Shown in pieces: positions 22,330 through 33,690 of a stretch of 64,000 nt of DNA. Below the pieces are notes generated by a model that saw only the letters and a list, made by a program, of their open reading frames with translations, was not told where the DNA came from and ran no database searches. The DNA is from Dolomedes plantarius (taxonomy: Eukaryota; Arthropoda; Arachnida; Araneae; Dolomedidae), in the NCBI GenBank assembly GCA_907164885.2, contig OU015490.1, positions 205,682,481-205,746,480 of the forward strand. Reading direction: 5' to 3'. Within the stretch, counting starts at the first letter, position 1, and every line of letters starts with the position of its first letter. Both the position numbers and the translations under genes were made by a program.

Positions 22330-23420
22330 TTTTTTAGGTAGTGTTTGAAATCCACTCAAAATGTGCCATTTCATTTTCATCTATTGGTTTCCGCATTTGT
22401 TGAGGGCATATGAATATAACAGTTTATCAGATGTATTTCGATGATAACAGTTTTTACATTAAAAACTGAAAGATAGCGTAATATGTAAGAGACTTTAATA
22501 ATTTGAAATATGTTTTGAAATGAGAACTTTTGACAAGTACTACTTTAAAATATGTTGTAAGTATCAGTGTTAGTTGTGTACAAAATTTCTGTCATAATTT
22601 ATTCCGTATTTGTTGGAGTTTTAAAGTTTCTCAACTGCATTTTAATATTACTTTAGAAATGAAAAGTCTAAAGGATTTTGTGTAATTTGCACATATTCGA
22701 AATAATCGAAATACGTGATTAAACACGGAGTTAGATCGTGCACTTATATCACGAAATGTGTCATTTCCATTTATTTTGTTGTTTTCATATTTGGTGCCGC
22801 ATATGGATTGAAATGCTTCTCAAAAGAATCCAAAGGCTGAGAATATGGAAGTTGTTGAAATATACTACCGAATATGGAATCTTAACTAGTACTTTCACAT
22901 CCATGAGTCATATTCTATTAACTTGTAGGACGCACATTTATGAGAGGAAATAAGTTTAGAATTTTCTTACGTTATTAAAATGTGAAACATTAAAAACTTA
23001 AGCTTCGAAAGTTGAAAATTCCTGTATAATTTGTAGAAACATTGAAATAATTTAAGTTCATTGAAATACGGAGTTTCAACTTACAATTTAAATTTTACTC
23101 AAAGTGGGTAGTTTCCTTTGTCATTGAATCGTTTTCATATTTATTTGAAAGAGAAGTGTATTTGATTATCCTTCAGATGTATTTACCTGTTTAACATTTT
23201 GAAGTTAGAAATTTTAAAGTTTATTAATAATTTGAAGATGATATCGAGATAGCTGAGAAACATACAGCAGTAGAATCTTTCAACGTGTACTTTGAAATCA
23301 ATTTAAAAGATGTTTTCTTTCTTTTTCTTTTGATTGTTCCTACGTTTGTCCGAGAAAAGGAATTTAGAAATGTCTTAGATGCATTTATATGTTAAACATT
23401 TAGCATTGTTGCGTTTCAAA
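22330..23420. repeat. Diverged tandem-like repeat region
   Basis: Phrases such as ACTCAAAATGTGCCATTTC, CACGAAATGTGTCATTTCC and ACTCAAAGTGGGTAGTTTCC, and repeats of CAGATGTATTT and GTTAAACATTT, recur at intervals of roughly 200-390 bases starting near 22355, 22748, 23097 and 23297. The units are AT-rich and poorly conserved. A part (22590-22694) is present inverted at 19812-19911. Confidence 0.45.
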
Positions 23421-23510
23421 ATTGAAAACTTAAGAATGCAGGCGTGTTTTGCAGAAAAATAGTCATGATAGTAATTGAAGTACAGATATCAATGTTCTCA
23501 AACGAATTGT

Positions 23511-23736
23511 TCTTATTAGATGGTAATTCATCTGAACACGTCGGCCCCCTCCGCTTGCGCTTATCGGCCATTGAAAAACCTGCAGACCGGTGCTGCATAG
23601 CAATTCCTGCAAACTCAGACGGAGGTTGATTTCCCCTGTTCGGTTTATGTTTCATATAGTCCTGGGCACCGAACTGACAGTACAGATCTACCGACCATTT
23701 TGGTCAACCCTGGGCCCCTATCTTATTAGATGGTAA
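23511..23736. mobile_element. Short insertion bounded by 16-bp direct repeats
   Basis: TCTTATTAGATGGTAA stands at 23511-23526 and again, perfectly, at 23721-23736. The 194 bases between are CpG- and GC-richer than the flanks. Perfect 16-bp duplications are typical of target-primed reverse transcription, so the insert may be a 5'-truncated retroposon or retrocopy. No poly-A tail or tRNA boxes were seen. The minus-strand frame through it contains ADKRKRRGPTCSDE; I do not recognise it. Confidence 0.6.
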
Positions 23737-23786
23737 ATCTTTCCAGACTATTTTTCCTGTAGACTGTTTCCCTACATTGTTATAGA

Positions 23787-24071
23787 TTAGGGGTACTCAA
23801 ACTGTGGCCCGAAACACTCACAATCATTATCAGGGCTTCTGTAAACGTAATTTTGGAAATTACTGTCTGAAAAATTCAAAACTGTACAAAAATGTTCCAC
23901 TTGCTGCTCACGTTGTTTACTTCAACGTATCTTTGTGAATCATCCAGTTCCAAAGTGAAATATGCGAAGAATGCATGTGGAAATCGGCTTACTGATTATT
24001 ATCTTGATGAAACATTTACAGAAGTATGTAGACGGTATAAACCTCATTTGTCTAAAATAGTCAAACGTTAA
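23787..24071 (+). pseudogene. hAT transposase C-terminal (dimerisation) remnant
   Basis: The frame from about 23883 reads KMFHLLLTLFTSTYLCESS, then SKVKYAKNACGNRLTDYYLD and ends at TAA 24069-24071. This matches the C-terminal hAT dimerisation block of Charlie-like elements (STYLCE.sFSkmK..K...R.rLTDe.L). Just upstream, AGGGGTACTCAAACTGTGGC (23788-23807) resembles a hAT terminal repeat, which suggests an internally deleted copy. No matching right end was found. Confidence 0.65.
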
Positions 24072-24079
24072 CATAAAAA

Positions 24080-25037
24080 CCACACTCATTTTTAAATAAA
24101 CGTTTGAATCCATTTAGGTTTCGAATTTTATTTTTTCCATTATTATATTACGGAGTATCGTGTACTGCGTTTCGGCCTACGTAACGTAGAAAACATATGT
24201 ATATGGCTCGAGAGAAAAAAAAAGACTGAGTATGACTGTTATAGACCATCAATATGCACAAAAAATAGCTATGTGAGAGAATGGCTCTATCCATGTTTTT
24301 TACAGCAGCAATTCGAAAACATTTTTCATTATTTGATGGTTACGGAGTTCTGAAATGAATCTACAGATCGCAATCCAGAACTAAATGTATGATGATATTT
24401 ACCACGGACAAGGTAACACTGATATATTTTGCTATAAAATAATCAAAAATTTTAATAAGACAAAAGGTCACTTTTATGTTACATTTGGAATCGGCGTGTA
24501 TGGAATAAGAATCGGAATATACCTATATAAATTTTTGCGTGATACTCCAAATATATCAAGGGTCTTAGGAGTATAGGCAAGCAAATGATTCAGAGAGAAT
24601 CATTGGATATCTTTCGGAACGCTATGCGGTGAAGCATAAACTGTAACGATCAATGTCATCTTTCTACTGATGGAGCTGCCGACCGTACAACATCTAGACA
24701 GTTTCAACACATTATTTTTATCAAACTTCATGAAAATGTGGGTACTGGGGAAAAAACAATCAATCCTCCTTCTCATAGAACGAAACTCTCCCAGCTGTAA
24801 CAAAGACATACCACTATTAAGGTATTGAAGGTGGGTGTGTTTGTGTGTGTGAGTGTGTGGGGTTGTGTTTTGAAACATTAGGAAAAGAAATGGAGTCTCA
24901 TGAGTCAATCCGAATATTTTGTAGCTATGACAATGTTGATAACTATTTTATCCCATCATGGCAGTTTATGAGTTTTAAGAATAATGTATGAAAAATATAC
25001 CGAAAAAACCAATGGGTGAAAAAAAATTGGATCATAG
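24080..25037. other. AT-rich DNA including half of a duplicated unit
   Basis: A (TG)n-like run lies at 24831-24867. The 24950-25037 segment (AACTATTTTATC, GTTTTAAGAATAAT, GGATCATAG) is a copy of 27690-27790 and forms the left flank of the solo LTR insertion. The minus-strand frame at 24600-24908 has no recognisable domain. Confidence 0.45.
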
Positions 25038-25601
25038 TGTAAGGACTTCGCCTAAAACCAAGACTGATAGCCTTTAATAGTTACATAATGCTTTATTGGC
25101 ACTCTAGATTAAATAAAGGCTAATTTACAAAGATTAAAAATTAAACTTATCTACAAAAATTCGTGGGTTCAGGATGTCATTATAAGGAAAGCGGCTCAAT
25201 TCACGATCTATGACGAGGCACGTGTCCATCTCAGAAGAGTGTCTACACCTTCCAAGAAAATCGTCAACTGCTCTCTTCAGCTCGAGGTGTCGAGTATATA
25301 TTCGCTCATCTCTGTGGGTGGTCTAAAGCGTGCTCCCTTTGAACTCTTTCAAAAACCGATTTCGAAAACATTCCGCGACTTCCGCTAAGTGGCTAGATGA
25401 TTATCCATGGACTGGCTTTGTCTGTAAGCAGGGGGATTTCTAAAGGTTACTTCCTCCTAAGTGTACAGCGGCGCCTCGGCGTCTGCAACAATTTGCTGAT
25501 AAAGCGACTGTCACTGATGAATAGAGTAGATTGATAACGGAAGTTTGCCCTTTAGGCTCTCTCAGGAATCCCACGTGGGAAAAGAACGTGAAGTCATTAC
25601 A
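25038..25601 (-). mobile_element. Probable solo LTR
   Basis: The 564-bp segment has ends TGTAAGGACTTCGCC and (inverted) TGTAATGACTTCACG, that is, TG...CA boundaries with a short inverted repeat. Read on the minus strand it has a TATA box (GAATATATACTC, about 25290) followed by AATAAA (about 25092), the order expected in an LTR. Flanks ATAG/ATGG look like a 4-bp target duplication. The related sequence at 27770-27790 (GGATCATGGATTTAATTTT) lacks the insert. Confidence 0.6.
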
Positions 25602-25614
25602 ATGGATTAATTTT

Positions 25615-27308
25615 TTAACCCATTAACCACTGGTGTTGCGTTGACGCAACGGTCAAAATAAATGCATATAAAAATTTAGCTATCAAATGATTTTTATATT
25701 AGCAGTAGTTTTTGAGTAGGGTTAATAATCGAATAGAAAAATATTTACCTTCAACAGTTCTTTTAATTTAATAACGAGTTCCAAATATAGACAATTAGTT
25801 AAGCATTTTTGAACGAGAATTTTCTCCTGGTCATTTTCACAGAAGAAATATAGGGAGACAAACGTGAGCTTTAGGGGTGATCTAATTTTAGCGAAGGTCA
25901 AAGTTTATCAGAACATTCCCTAAATCGGTTACTTTTGTTTGGGAGGGGGGAGGAAGAGAAAACAGGTGTTGCGTTGGCGCAACGTCAGCGGGAAAAGGGT
26001 AGTTCCCTTATTCACATGTGTCGCTCGACTCCGTAGAACTTTTTCCAATTCTGTGCTTATAGAAATGCCTAAAACTAGATACTTTACGTTTAAAGAAGCT
26101 CTTCAAAGAATTTTCGATGAAGATTCAGATAATGGTGGCAAGAATGAAACTGATATTGTTGTTATTCTTCCAGAAACAGCAGAAGCTAGTGATGAAAAAG
26201 AAGGAAATGATAATATTTTGAATAATGACAATTATAATTTACCATGTGATACATATGTCGAAATTGAAGTGTGAGTAAAAAAGAAGTTTTTGCTTCCTAA
26301 AAGCAATACAAGCCTTTTGAAAAAATGTAAAAAAAACAAAAACTGAAGATTTGAAATGGATAAAGATGGGACCATTGAATATGTCTCAGCCGAAAAATGA
26401 AGAAAAAGATCAAATCTGAACTATGAAAAAATATAATACAGGATTAAACTAGTGCAGAGATTTTAGATCTTCTCTTTGGCTCAGATGTTTTTCCCTTCTC
26501 GTCGAATAGACAAACTCATGTGCCCAACAAAAGAATCGCCCCCCTTTTTAGCATATGAAGCCTACATGAGACGGTTCATTGAAATATTGTTGCCGACGAG
26601 ATATTATTCTTTACCTCGGAAAGAAATTTACTGGTCTCTTGATATAGACATTTCAGTTCCTATTTTGCGAGAATCGATGTCACGTTTTCAGTACAGGAAC
26701 ATGAAACAGAATTTGCATTTGGTTGATAACAATCGAATCGATAGCAAAGATAAATTATATAAAGTGAGACCGTATCTAAACTTGCTAAATAGAAAGTTTC
26801 AACAATTTGGTTTGGATACGATTCGGGTAACCGCACCCAAATGTACCCATTTCAATCGTTGAAATGTGTTCAAAAGAAAGGAGGGGTCATTACAATTTTC
26901 AGTTCGAAGGTGAAACCAAGAAGGTTTTCATGATTTAAACAGTTTTCTGGATATAATCAGTAATTTTGCAAAGGAGAAATAAGTTAAATCTTTATGATAA
27001 ATTAATTACCTGTAAAGTTATACTTTTCTTTCGAAAGCGTAACAAAGCTAAAAATAATTCCCAGTGTTCAAATCGAAGAATACCCTGCAGAAGTTCAGTT
27101 GAACTCACTTAATGTCAATACTCTTATTCCGCTGACGTTGAAGGAACGGAACACTCGATTTTTCTAAAGTTAAGACCAGTTTTGTTATTTTCCACATAAA
27201 TTAATGTTGTATAATGAATATTGTTCAAATGAGTATTCTTCAAATGAATAGCCAATATTATTTGTATAAAAAAATTAACTCCTTATAGTTTTGGCGGTTA
27301 ATGGGTAA
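25615..27308 (+). mobile_element. piggyBac-like element relic
   Basis: The left end is TTAA followed by CCCATTAACCACTGG; the right end, inverted, reads CCCATTAACCGCC next to TAA. A plus-strand transposase fragment of the DDE_Tnp_1_7 type lies inside. The body is about 1.69 kb, short for a piggyBac, because the 3' half of the gene is missing. The short phrase GTGTTGCGTTGACGCAAC forms a subterminal palindrome, and GTGTTGCGTTGGCGCAAC recurs at 25966. Confidence 0.75.
26065..26862 (+). pseudogene. piggyBac-like transposase, 5' half, broken
   Basis: It starts MPKTRYFTFKEALQRIF with an acidic N-terminal segment, stopping near 26272. After stops and frame changes a second open stretch (26476-26862) reads AYMRRFIEILLPTRYYSLPR, then EIYWSLD, NMKQNLHLVDNN and KLYKVRPYLNLLN. 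The YWs.D...v ... lH..DN...D..YK.RP.L...N pattern is characteristic of the DDE_Tnp_1_7 family. The catalytic Asp-containing middle and the C-terminal cysteine-rich finger are missing. Confidence 0.75.
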
Positions 27309-28346
27309 TCTAAGATTTTTTACAGAAATTTTCACCTAGTTATAAGTAGTTGTTACCAAAAATGTAATCTAAAGTTTTCATCGTTTTTACAAGAGTAGAG
27401 AGAAAATGACAGTTCACCAACATCAGGTATGCAGTGCACTGGCGTTATTGGCGGGATAGGGAGCCCCGTTATCACACCCACTATCTGGAAAACTGTGAAT
27501 TATATCGTAATTGAAACAAATGTTCCTTAAAACGTGGTGGGGATGTTTTTACTGACTTTGAATTAATTTTAGTAGGTTTTGAACCTAAATCATTATCAAC
27601 AGCGTGATGTCAAATCAAATATTAAGCCCTGTCACATTGTCCGAAATACTTTGGAACAGTTTTGAATCAAAAGGTTTTCCAACAGCTCATAGATTTTGAA
27701 CTATTTTATAAAGCCATGATAGTTATTGTGTTTTTAAGAATAATCAATGGACAAAACACCGAAAGGCCCACGGCGAAATGTAGACAAGGATCATGGATTT
27801 AATTTTGTATGAAAGATTTTTTACAGATATTTTCACTTATTAATTATATAGATGTTACCAAAAATTCCATCTGAAGTCTTCATCGCATTGACAGGGTTTA
27901 GAATCTAATATCTTTGAATTTACTAGTTTGATGAGAATATGCGTATACACATATAGGTCCATTTTTCACACTAGCTTAGTGCTACGGCTTAGACTGATTA
28001 GAAATTCAAAATTTATATTCCAATTAAGCTCATAAAAGTAGATTCTCAAATAAGAATGTTGAAATGTTCTGCTATAAGGGTAAAAAGTCTGATTTTCTAG
28101 CTATTTTATTATATATTTATTGACGCATGCGTTTAGTCTATTTTCTGGCTCCGACATCAAGGAGTTAAGATCGATTTTGAAAAAGTAAAGGTAAAGTGAC
28201 AGACACTTCGCGTTACGTTCTTTACTAAAGCAATGCATGTACTAAACTGGAATGTATTTATTAACATGCCACTTGCGCATAACGAGAATATTACTTTTAA
28301 CAAAAATTCTAAAAATAATGTAGAAAAAAATCGAGAATCAATATTT
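27309..28346. other. Duplicated flank and AT-rich spacer
   Basis: 27305-27410 (GATTTTTTACAG, TTGTTACCAAAAAT, TTTTCATCG) matches 27815-27890 and continues the unit interrupted at 25038. The complete second unit is about 27690-27890. No gene was seen. Confidence 0.45.
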
Positions 28347-29738
28347 CACTGCTGGCCACTAAAATTGCAACACCAGGGAGGAAAGCAAATAACAAAACTT
28401 TACTTATTGTACGTATACAGGAAAACATGATTAAATTTGTAGGCAATTTGGGGGTATAAAGTGTCCGAAATTAGTACACACAGATGTCGCCTCTCGCAGC
28501 TAAAATGGCTCTAACCGTCGACCGTTAAGCGCCGACTCGACCGACGGCTCGTCCCTTAAGCGTCAAATCGAACTGGGCTTGGATGACAGATACGGGCAAT
28601 GCATTCCATGCTGCTTCAAGTCTCTGCCACACTTCATCAATTGTAGTCGTTTGATAGTGGTGGTGACCCAATTTCTAAGCAATCCATCACCAGATGTTTT
28701 CAATGGATGGAAGATCTGGAGAACCTGCTGGCCAGGTCAACAGTCGACACCCTCTGTGTCGAGGTAGGTCATGACACGACGGAATACATGCCGTCTTGCG
28801 TTATATTGTTGAAAGATGACGTCTCGAGAAGCTTCGAAGATAGGGCACAACTACTGGCCTAAGATCTGAGAAATGTAACCCTGGCTGTTTAGATTACCGA
28901 CGACGCGAACAGGATGTGTTCATGTCGTGTACCCAATGGCTGCCCATGCCATCACACCAGGTGCAAGGCCCGTATTACGATATCGAATGCAAGCAGGCCC
29001 CGTGCGTTCTCCTCGATGCTGCCTGACATAGATACGTCCATCATAATGCTACACACAGAACCGGGACTCGTCTGAAAGGACGACGTGGTGCCACTCCTGT
29101 TTTGTCGTTAGGCACACCACTGTCGCCGCGCGTCTCTATGCTGCAGTGTCAAGAGTAGCCGCAATAATGGTTGCCGTTAAGACAGTCCGTGCTACCCCAG
29201 ACGTCATCGCAATGTTCGTAAGGATACTTGTCGTGCTGCAAACAAGCTGTACGTTCCTGCAAGGCTGACTTGACAACATATCTGTCCTCTCGGTTGTTAG
29301 TGACATCAGGGCGTTGAGATCCTGCATGTCGTTCAGTATGACCCTCCTGAACCCATCGATTCCATATTCGCATGACAGTCGCTGTATTCTGACCAATGGG
29401 AGTAGCAAATTCGCGGAACTACAAACCGCATTCTCAATAGGCCAAGATCCTGCCACTCTCAAATTCCGACATGTGTCGGTAGCCGTTTCTCCTTCTTATA
29501 CGAGTCACAACACGATCTTCTTACAAACAACAAACATTCAAATGCGATTTCCAAATGAGAAACCCTTTGCGTAACTTTCGCTTTATACAGAGTTTGGCAT
29601 GCCGTTTCTCCCTCCTGCGTCTTTAGCTTGCGCTTAAATGCTAATCCTTTGCATATCCCAGCATCTTATTCCTTTCATGCGAGTTTGACGTTTGTATCAT
29701 CCCTCTTTCATGGTGTTGCATTTTTAACGGCTAGCAGG
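28347..29738 (-). mobile_element. Tc1-like element relic (same family as left half of chimera)
   Basis: The left end CACTGCTGGCCACTAAAATT and the degraded right end (GGTGTTGCATTTTTAACGGCTAGCAG) are imperfect inverted repeats. The right flank is TA; the left one is mutated. The length of about 1.39 kb fits Tc1. It carries a minus-strand transposase remnant and a ~44-base CpG-rich extra segment at about 28519-28562 that is absent from the related copy at 11197. Confidence 0.75.
28560..29475 (-). pseudogene. Tc1-family transposase, decayed
   Basis: The minus-strand start MSEFESGRILAY (about 29475) leads, with stops and shifts, into QNTATVMRIWNRWVQEGHTE (recognition helix of the paired-like domain) and NREDRYVVKSALQ. 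Further fragments run toward a C-terminus near 28560. Many stops and small deletions occur, and the central catalytic region is poorly preserved. Confidence 0.65.
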
Positions 29739-30719
29739 TATTTAGAATGAAACGCATTTCTTGGAAGAAATATTTTTTAGCTGGATAGTTGGTGAAATAA
29801 TGTCACCTTATAGTCAAATACATATTGAAACTCCTGTGAGAGAAAAATAACGTTCCCAACTGTTCAGATACTGAAAAAATTCAATGCGACGCGATAAAAG
29901 CGTAGCCCGAAAAAATAAACGGAATACTTTAAAAGTCGAATTCGCACCACCTATGGCTGGAATGTTAAGGAATTAAAAAAAATGCTCAAGAAACGTACAT
30001 TTTTATATCCTTGGCTTAGATAATACTATCATACAGATTTGGAAAGAAATAACACAAAACGCATTTTCTACGATCATTGCAATGCCATAGACAACATTTT
30101 TCTGTTGTAGTTTCCAAGCGTAACTTCCTGCATTTTCACCGGAATTGAATTTTTCACGATTTGCCATCTTTGAAATTGATATACGTAAAATTTCTTGCAC
30201 TGTATCTATGACATTTTACACAGAGTTCTTTTGTTCTATTTCCGTTAAAGGATATATTTGATCTAGAGAAAATTTTTTGAAACTATTGCTAGAAGCAAAA
30301 AATGACTCTTGAAAAAAAAATTATTTCTTTTGCCTTTTAAAGTGATAAAAAAAGTTTATGTATAAAGTTTTTAAGAGTCATAGACACGTTATTGTGAAAG
30401 TTTTTCCGTGTTGAAAAGCTAAAAAAATGTTGAATCCATAGGCATGGCAAAAACCCAAATATCTTTAAATTTTGAACAAATAATACTTAGAATTTTTTTT
30501 AATTCTTCAAGAGGCTGAATTGTTCACTTATAACTTGAGTTCACTTTGTTCCCTATGTTTACATAAACATGTGGACAATAATTAAGTAATGAACGCGTTT
30601 TCAATACCAGAATATATTGACATTTGATGTCTACGTGTTTCAAATTCATCAGCAGTTCATCATCGGACAAGGTGCATTAGTGTGATTATCGCAATAAAAC
30701 TGAAGTTAACGTATGATTA
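29739..30719. other. AT-rich intergenic DNA
   Basis: No gene, terminal repeat or RNA gene was recognised. Confidence 0.4.
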
Positions 30720-31150
30720 TTGTCGTGGATTACGGCATATAAAAACAAATATAAAAGATGCAGACAAACCAATTAACAAACGGGACGGAAAATGAAATAG
30801 TGAAATGACGCCAGACGATACAAGAAGAATGTCGTGGGGATACGGTATGTTAGAAGTTCGAAAAGTGCAGACAAGCCAATTAAATCGGACAAACGGGGTT
30901 AAAATGAAAAACTTGAAATGGCGCCTGTTATACAAAAGACCGGATGATGAAGAAGGAATTGAAAAGCAACATTTAAGAGACGAAACAGCGAGGGGGCTAC
31001 ATAGAGGGGACATCGAGATGAAAAGGGAATTGTTGGCAAAGAGAAGATGGCCCCACACATAGGAGATGTTCTGGGAAACATGATCCCTAGAAAGGCAGGG
31101 GTGAGTCGAAGGCGGAATGGTTTTAATATGAAACACCCCTCACTCTGAAT
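30720..31150. repeat. Imperfect ~108-bp tandem duplication in purine-rich DNA
   Basis: TGTCGTGG at 30721 and 30830, GCAGACAAACCAATTAA at 30760 and GCAGACAAGCCAATTAA at 30867 show two units, each ending GAAATGACGCC or GAAATGGCGCC. The surrounding DNA to ~31620 is rich in A and G on the plus strand. The frame 30805-31062 is open only because of this composition. Confidence 0.6.
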
Positions 31151-31413
31151 GGTTTAAAGAAATAATTAGGTAGTAAAAATTAGCGAATCGAAGTGGAAGT
31201 GAGAGAAAAGGTTGAATATGAGAGACGAATGAAAATGTAAAAGGCGGGGCGTTGAGAAGATAAAAAATAGAGATAGTGAGGATATGAAAAAAGATATGCT
31301 TGATTTTGGTGCTCAGACTCAGCACGCGGATATAGAGTAGTAGCCTCGTAAGCGAGAAGTTTAAAAAGAGTATATGGAAGATTGAGCCCAGACTTAGCAC
31401 ATCGCTATAAGCT

Positions 31414-31620
31414 GCAAGCCAGCGATGAGAGGAGAATAGATGAAAAGTGGAGCCGAGAGAGATTGCCTGACCCCTGCAAGCTAGCGATGAGAGGAGCATA
31501 GAGGTGCGTCGGAGCCAAGATAGATTGCCTGACTCCTGCAAGCTACCGATGACAGGAGAATAGTTGAGCTGCGGAACCAAGATAGATTGCCTAACCCCCA
31601 CAAGCCAAAGATGGAGAACC
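31414..31620. repeat. 62-bp minisatellite, about 3.3 units
   Basis: GCAAGCYAGCGATGAGAGGA-type units start at 31414, 31476, 31538 and 31600, exactly 62 apart. Each contains GATAGATTGCCTGAC or a close variant. Weaker related units appear upstream near 31315-31400. The minus-strand frame 31140-31601 is merely this repeat translated. Confidence 0.85.
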
Positions 31621-31621
31621 G

Positions 31622-32592
31622 ATACTGCCGTTAAAGCCCGCTTCTTCCCGCGCCATATAGCGATTCTGATGACTGCGTTCCCCAGCGAAAGTGAATCCTA
31701 ATGAAAGATATCCCAATCGATGCACGTGAATATGTCGGCGAATGTTTCCCTCCTGCAGTCTTCAAAAATGGAGGTAACCTTTCATTACCTATTGCCAAAT
31801 GTCAATAAATCCCCGAATCCTATAATATAGGCTAAAGTTAAGAAATAATGTATATTGCGTACTGAAATGAAATCAATTTAAATAAGTGAAATAGTATAAT
31901 TAAATAATACCTTGATATAATGAGTGTTTCTTTAGTTTGATAATTATCAATAATATAATTGAATGTGTACTAATATATGTGTTATGTTAATAAATTAATG
32001 TATTGTTTAGAATTCAGAGTAATGGTATCATTGCGTACTACTATACAAAATCACGACCACCCAATTAACTCTACCACAATTATCACAATATATGAGACAT
32101 ATATTATACATAATAAGACATTTGTGAGACATATAGGATTTATAGTCAGGCATATGTGAGAAAAGATATTATTAATAGGTTATAAATAAAAATAATATAA
32201 AATTTTGTTTTTCGCAAAATTTTAAATTTGCTCAAGTATTTTTATATTCCAAATGATCATTATACTAACACATATTTGAGAAAATATTATTAAAAAAGTT
32301 TCTAAATAAAAATGAAAAAAAACTCTTCCGAACTTCTGACATCAAGTTTTGTAACTTATGCTGCATGTCTTTTTTAGGTTTCTTAAAGTAACGCTTTAGA
32401 TATTATGTTATAACAATTTTTTTTGTATTTGGCAGTGACAAGACCATATTTTGCTATGCGTAAACTAAATCTGGACTTATAGTCAAATCTCAAATACCAA
32501 TGTCAACTCCAATATTGTTTAATTTAAGTAGTTTAATATATTTTGATGGTACTACACCATAGCGTTTTCCTTAAATCTCTTTATCCAATGTA
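31622..32592. other. AT-rich intergenic DNA
   Basis: No gene was recognised. Short internal repeats of AGACATATA type occur around 32090-32160. Confidence 0.4.
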
Positions 32593-32898
32593 CAGGGTGC
32601 GGCAAAATTGACTGCCACATTTCAAAGGATAATAAAAAACGAATGAAATAATTTACAGGAAAAATCATTATAATTTCGAAAAGTACTGAAAATCAAGTTT
32701 TTTTTCCACTAGGTTTTAAAAATAACATTCAGGTGTTATTAACATTCAGGAGCCGTTATTTGCGATGCACTGTACAAACCATTCCCTGAAGTTTTCCATC
32801 ACTATTTTGGTCATCTGTAAGATTTCCATAAGATTCTATTCATAATAATCGAACTTTTAGGTGAATAAAGTTAAAGAAGCCGCTTAATATATGCTAAT

Positions 32899-33364
32899 TG
32901 TGGCATACGGGGTTGATATAAATACCAAGCAGTTAGATTAAAGAATGGTTGAGGAAGTGAGAGGAAGTAAAAGGAGGAGTAGAGCTCACGAAACGAAGTA
33001 TCGAGCTGGAGCTAGGCTTAGAGACTGGTTTAATAATAGTCGAGTTCTGCGAGCAGCCGCTGGAAGCATAGCTAGATTGCTTCAAACCTACGCGACTTAT
33101 TATTAGGCCGAAAGTTTACGTGGAAGCACTGCTGGTCGACTTTCAAAGTATGTGTTAGTATAGCAAAGTGTATTTTTCTTGAATGAGTAGTTATACAAGT
33201 GAATATATTGAATTGTATTTCCCTTGCATGTATGCTATATATATATCTCGTACTAGTAGTACGTATGCTTTATGTTGAAAAGCAAAATCTATATGTGCAA
33301 ATATTGAAATAAACATTGTTGTTATGTAAGAACTGTGTTTGCATGAAATTATTTAGAGTGCCAC
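32899..33364 (+). other. TATA-to-AATAAA segment inside the mariner relic
   Basis: It starts TGTGGCATACGG and ends AGTGCCAC, a short inverted pair. It has GATATAAATACC shortly after the start and GAAATAAACATTG near the end, the order seen in an LTR. No target duplication is visible, so the identity as a solo LTR is a guess. Confidence 0.25.
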
Positions 33365-33439
33365 TTCAAGATATACATACTCAAAAGTAGGGTAGAAGTG
33401 TTAATTCTCTATACATCTCTGGGGGAAAGGCGATAACTT

Positions 33440-33690
33440 CCTCACGAACAGTAGACTCACTGACTCGTCGCTCATTTTCAGGTGTTCTAATGTTCCGAGG
33501 ACGACCACTTAGTTTTGGTAAGACAGGACCACTCTCACGTTTGAAACGCATCCGAGGATTGTATTTCGATCAGGAATGGCGTCATTTGTTTAAAGCACGA
33601 AGCACGTCCTAACAACCCTCTGTGTCGCAGTTGCATAATCTTTTTATTTTAAAGAAGCCTCGAAAACAAAACCGTGATGTTCACCTGACC
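33440..33690 (-). pseudogene. Mariner transposase N-terminal remnant
   Basis: The minus strand reads NPRMRFKRESGPVLPKLSGR followed by PRNIRTPENERRV. The GRPRxxRTPEN block follows the second helix-turn-helix in many mariner transposases. Upstream, the first helix-turn-helix region is frameshifted. No catalytic domain follows. Confidence 0.65.

Noticed and set aside
29136..29462. 108-codon minus-strand ORF starting MRVAGSW
   Set aside because: It is out of frame with the transposase remnant; the real frame contains MRIWNRWVQEG.
30805..31062. 85-codon plus-strand ORF starting MTPDDTRRMS
   Set aside because: It lies in a tandem duplication in purine-rich DNA, where open frames and Lys/Arg/Glu codons arise from composition.
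31140..31601. 153-codon minus-strand ORF
   Set aside because: It is the translated 62-bp minisatellite and flanking strand-biased DNA.
31414..31620. CRISPR-like array
   Set aside because: Units are contiguous 62-bp tandem repeats without unique spacers, in a eukaryotic context.
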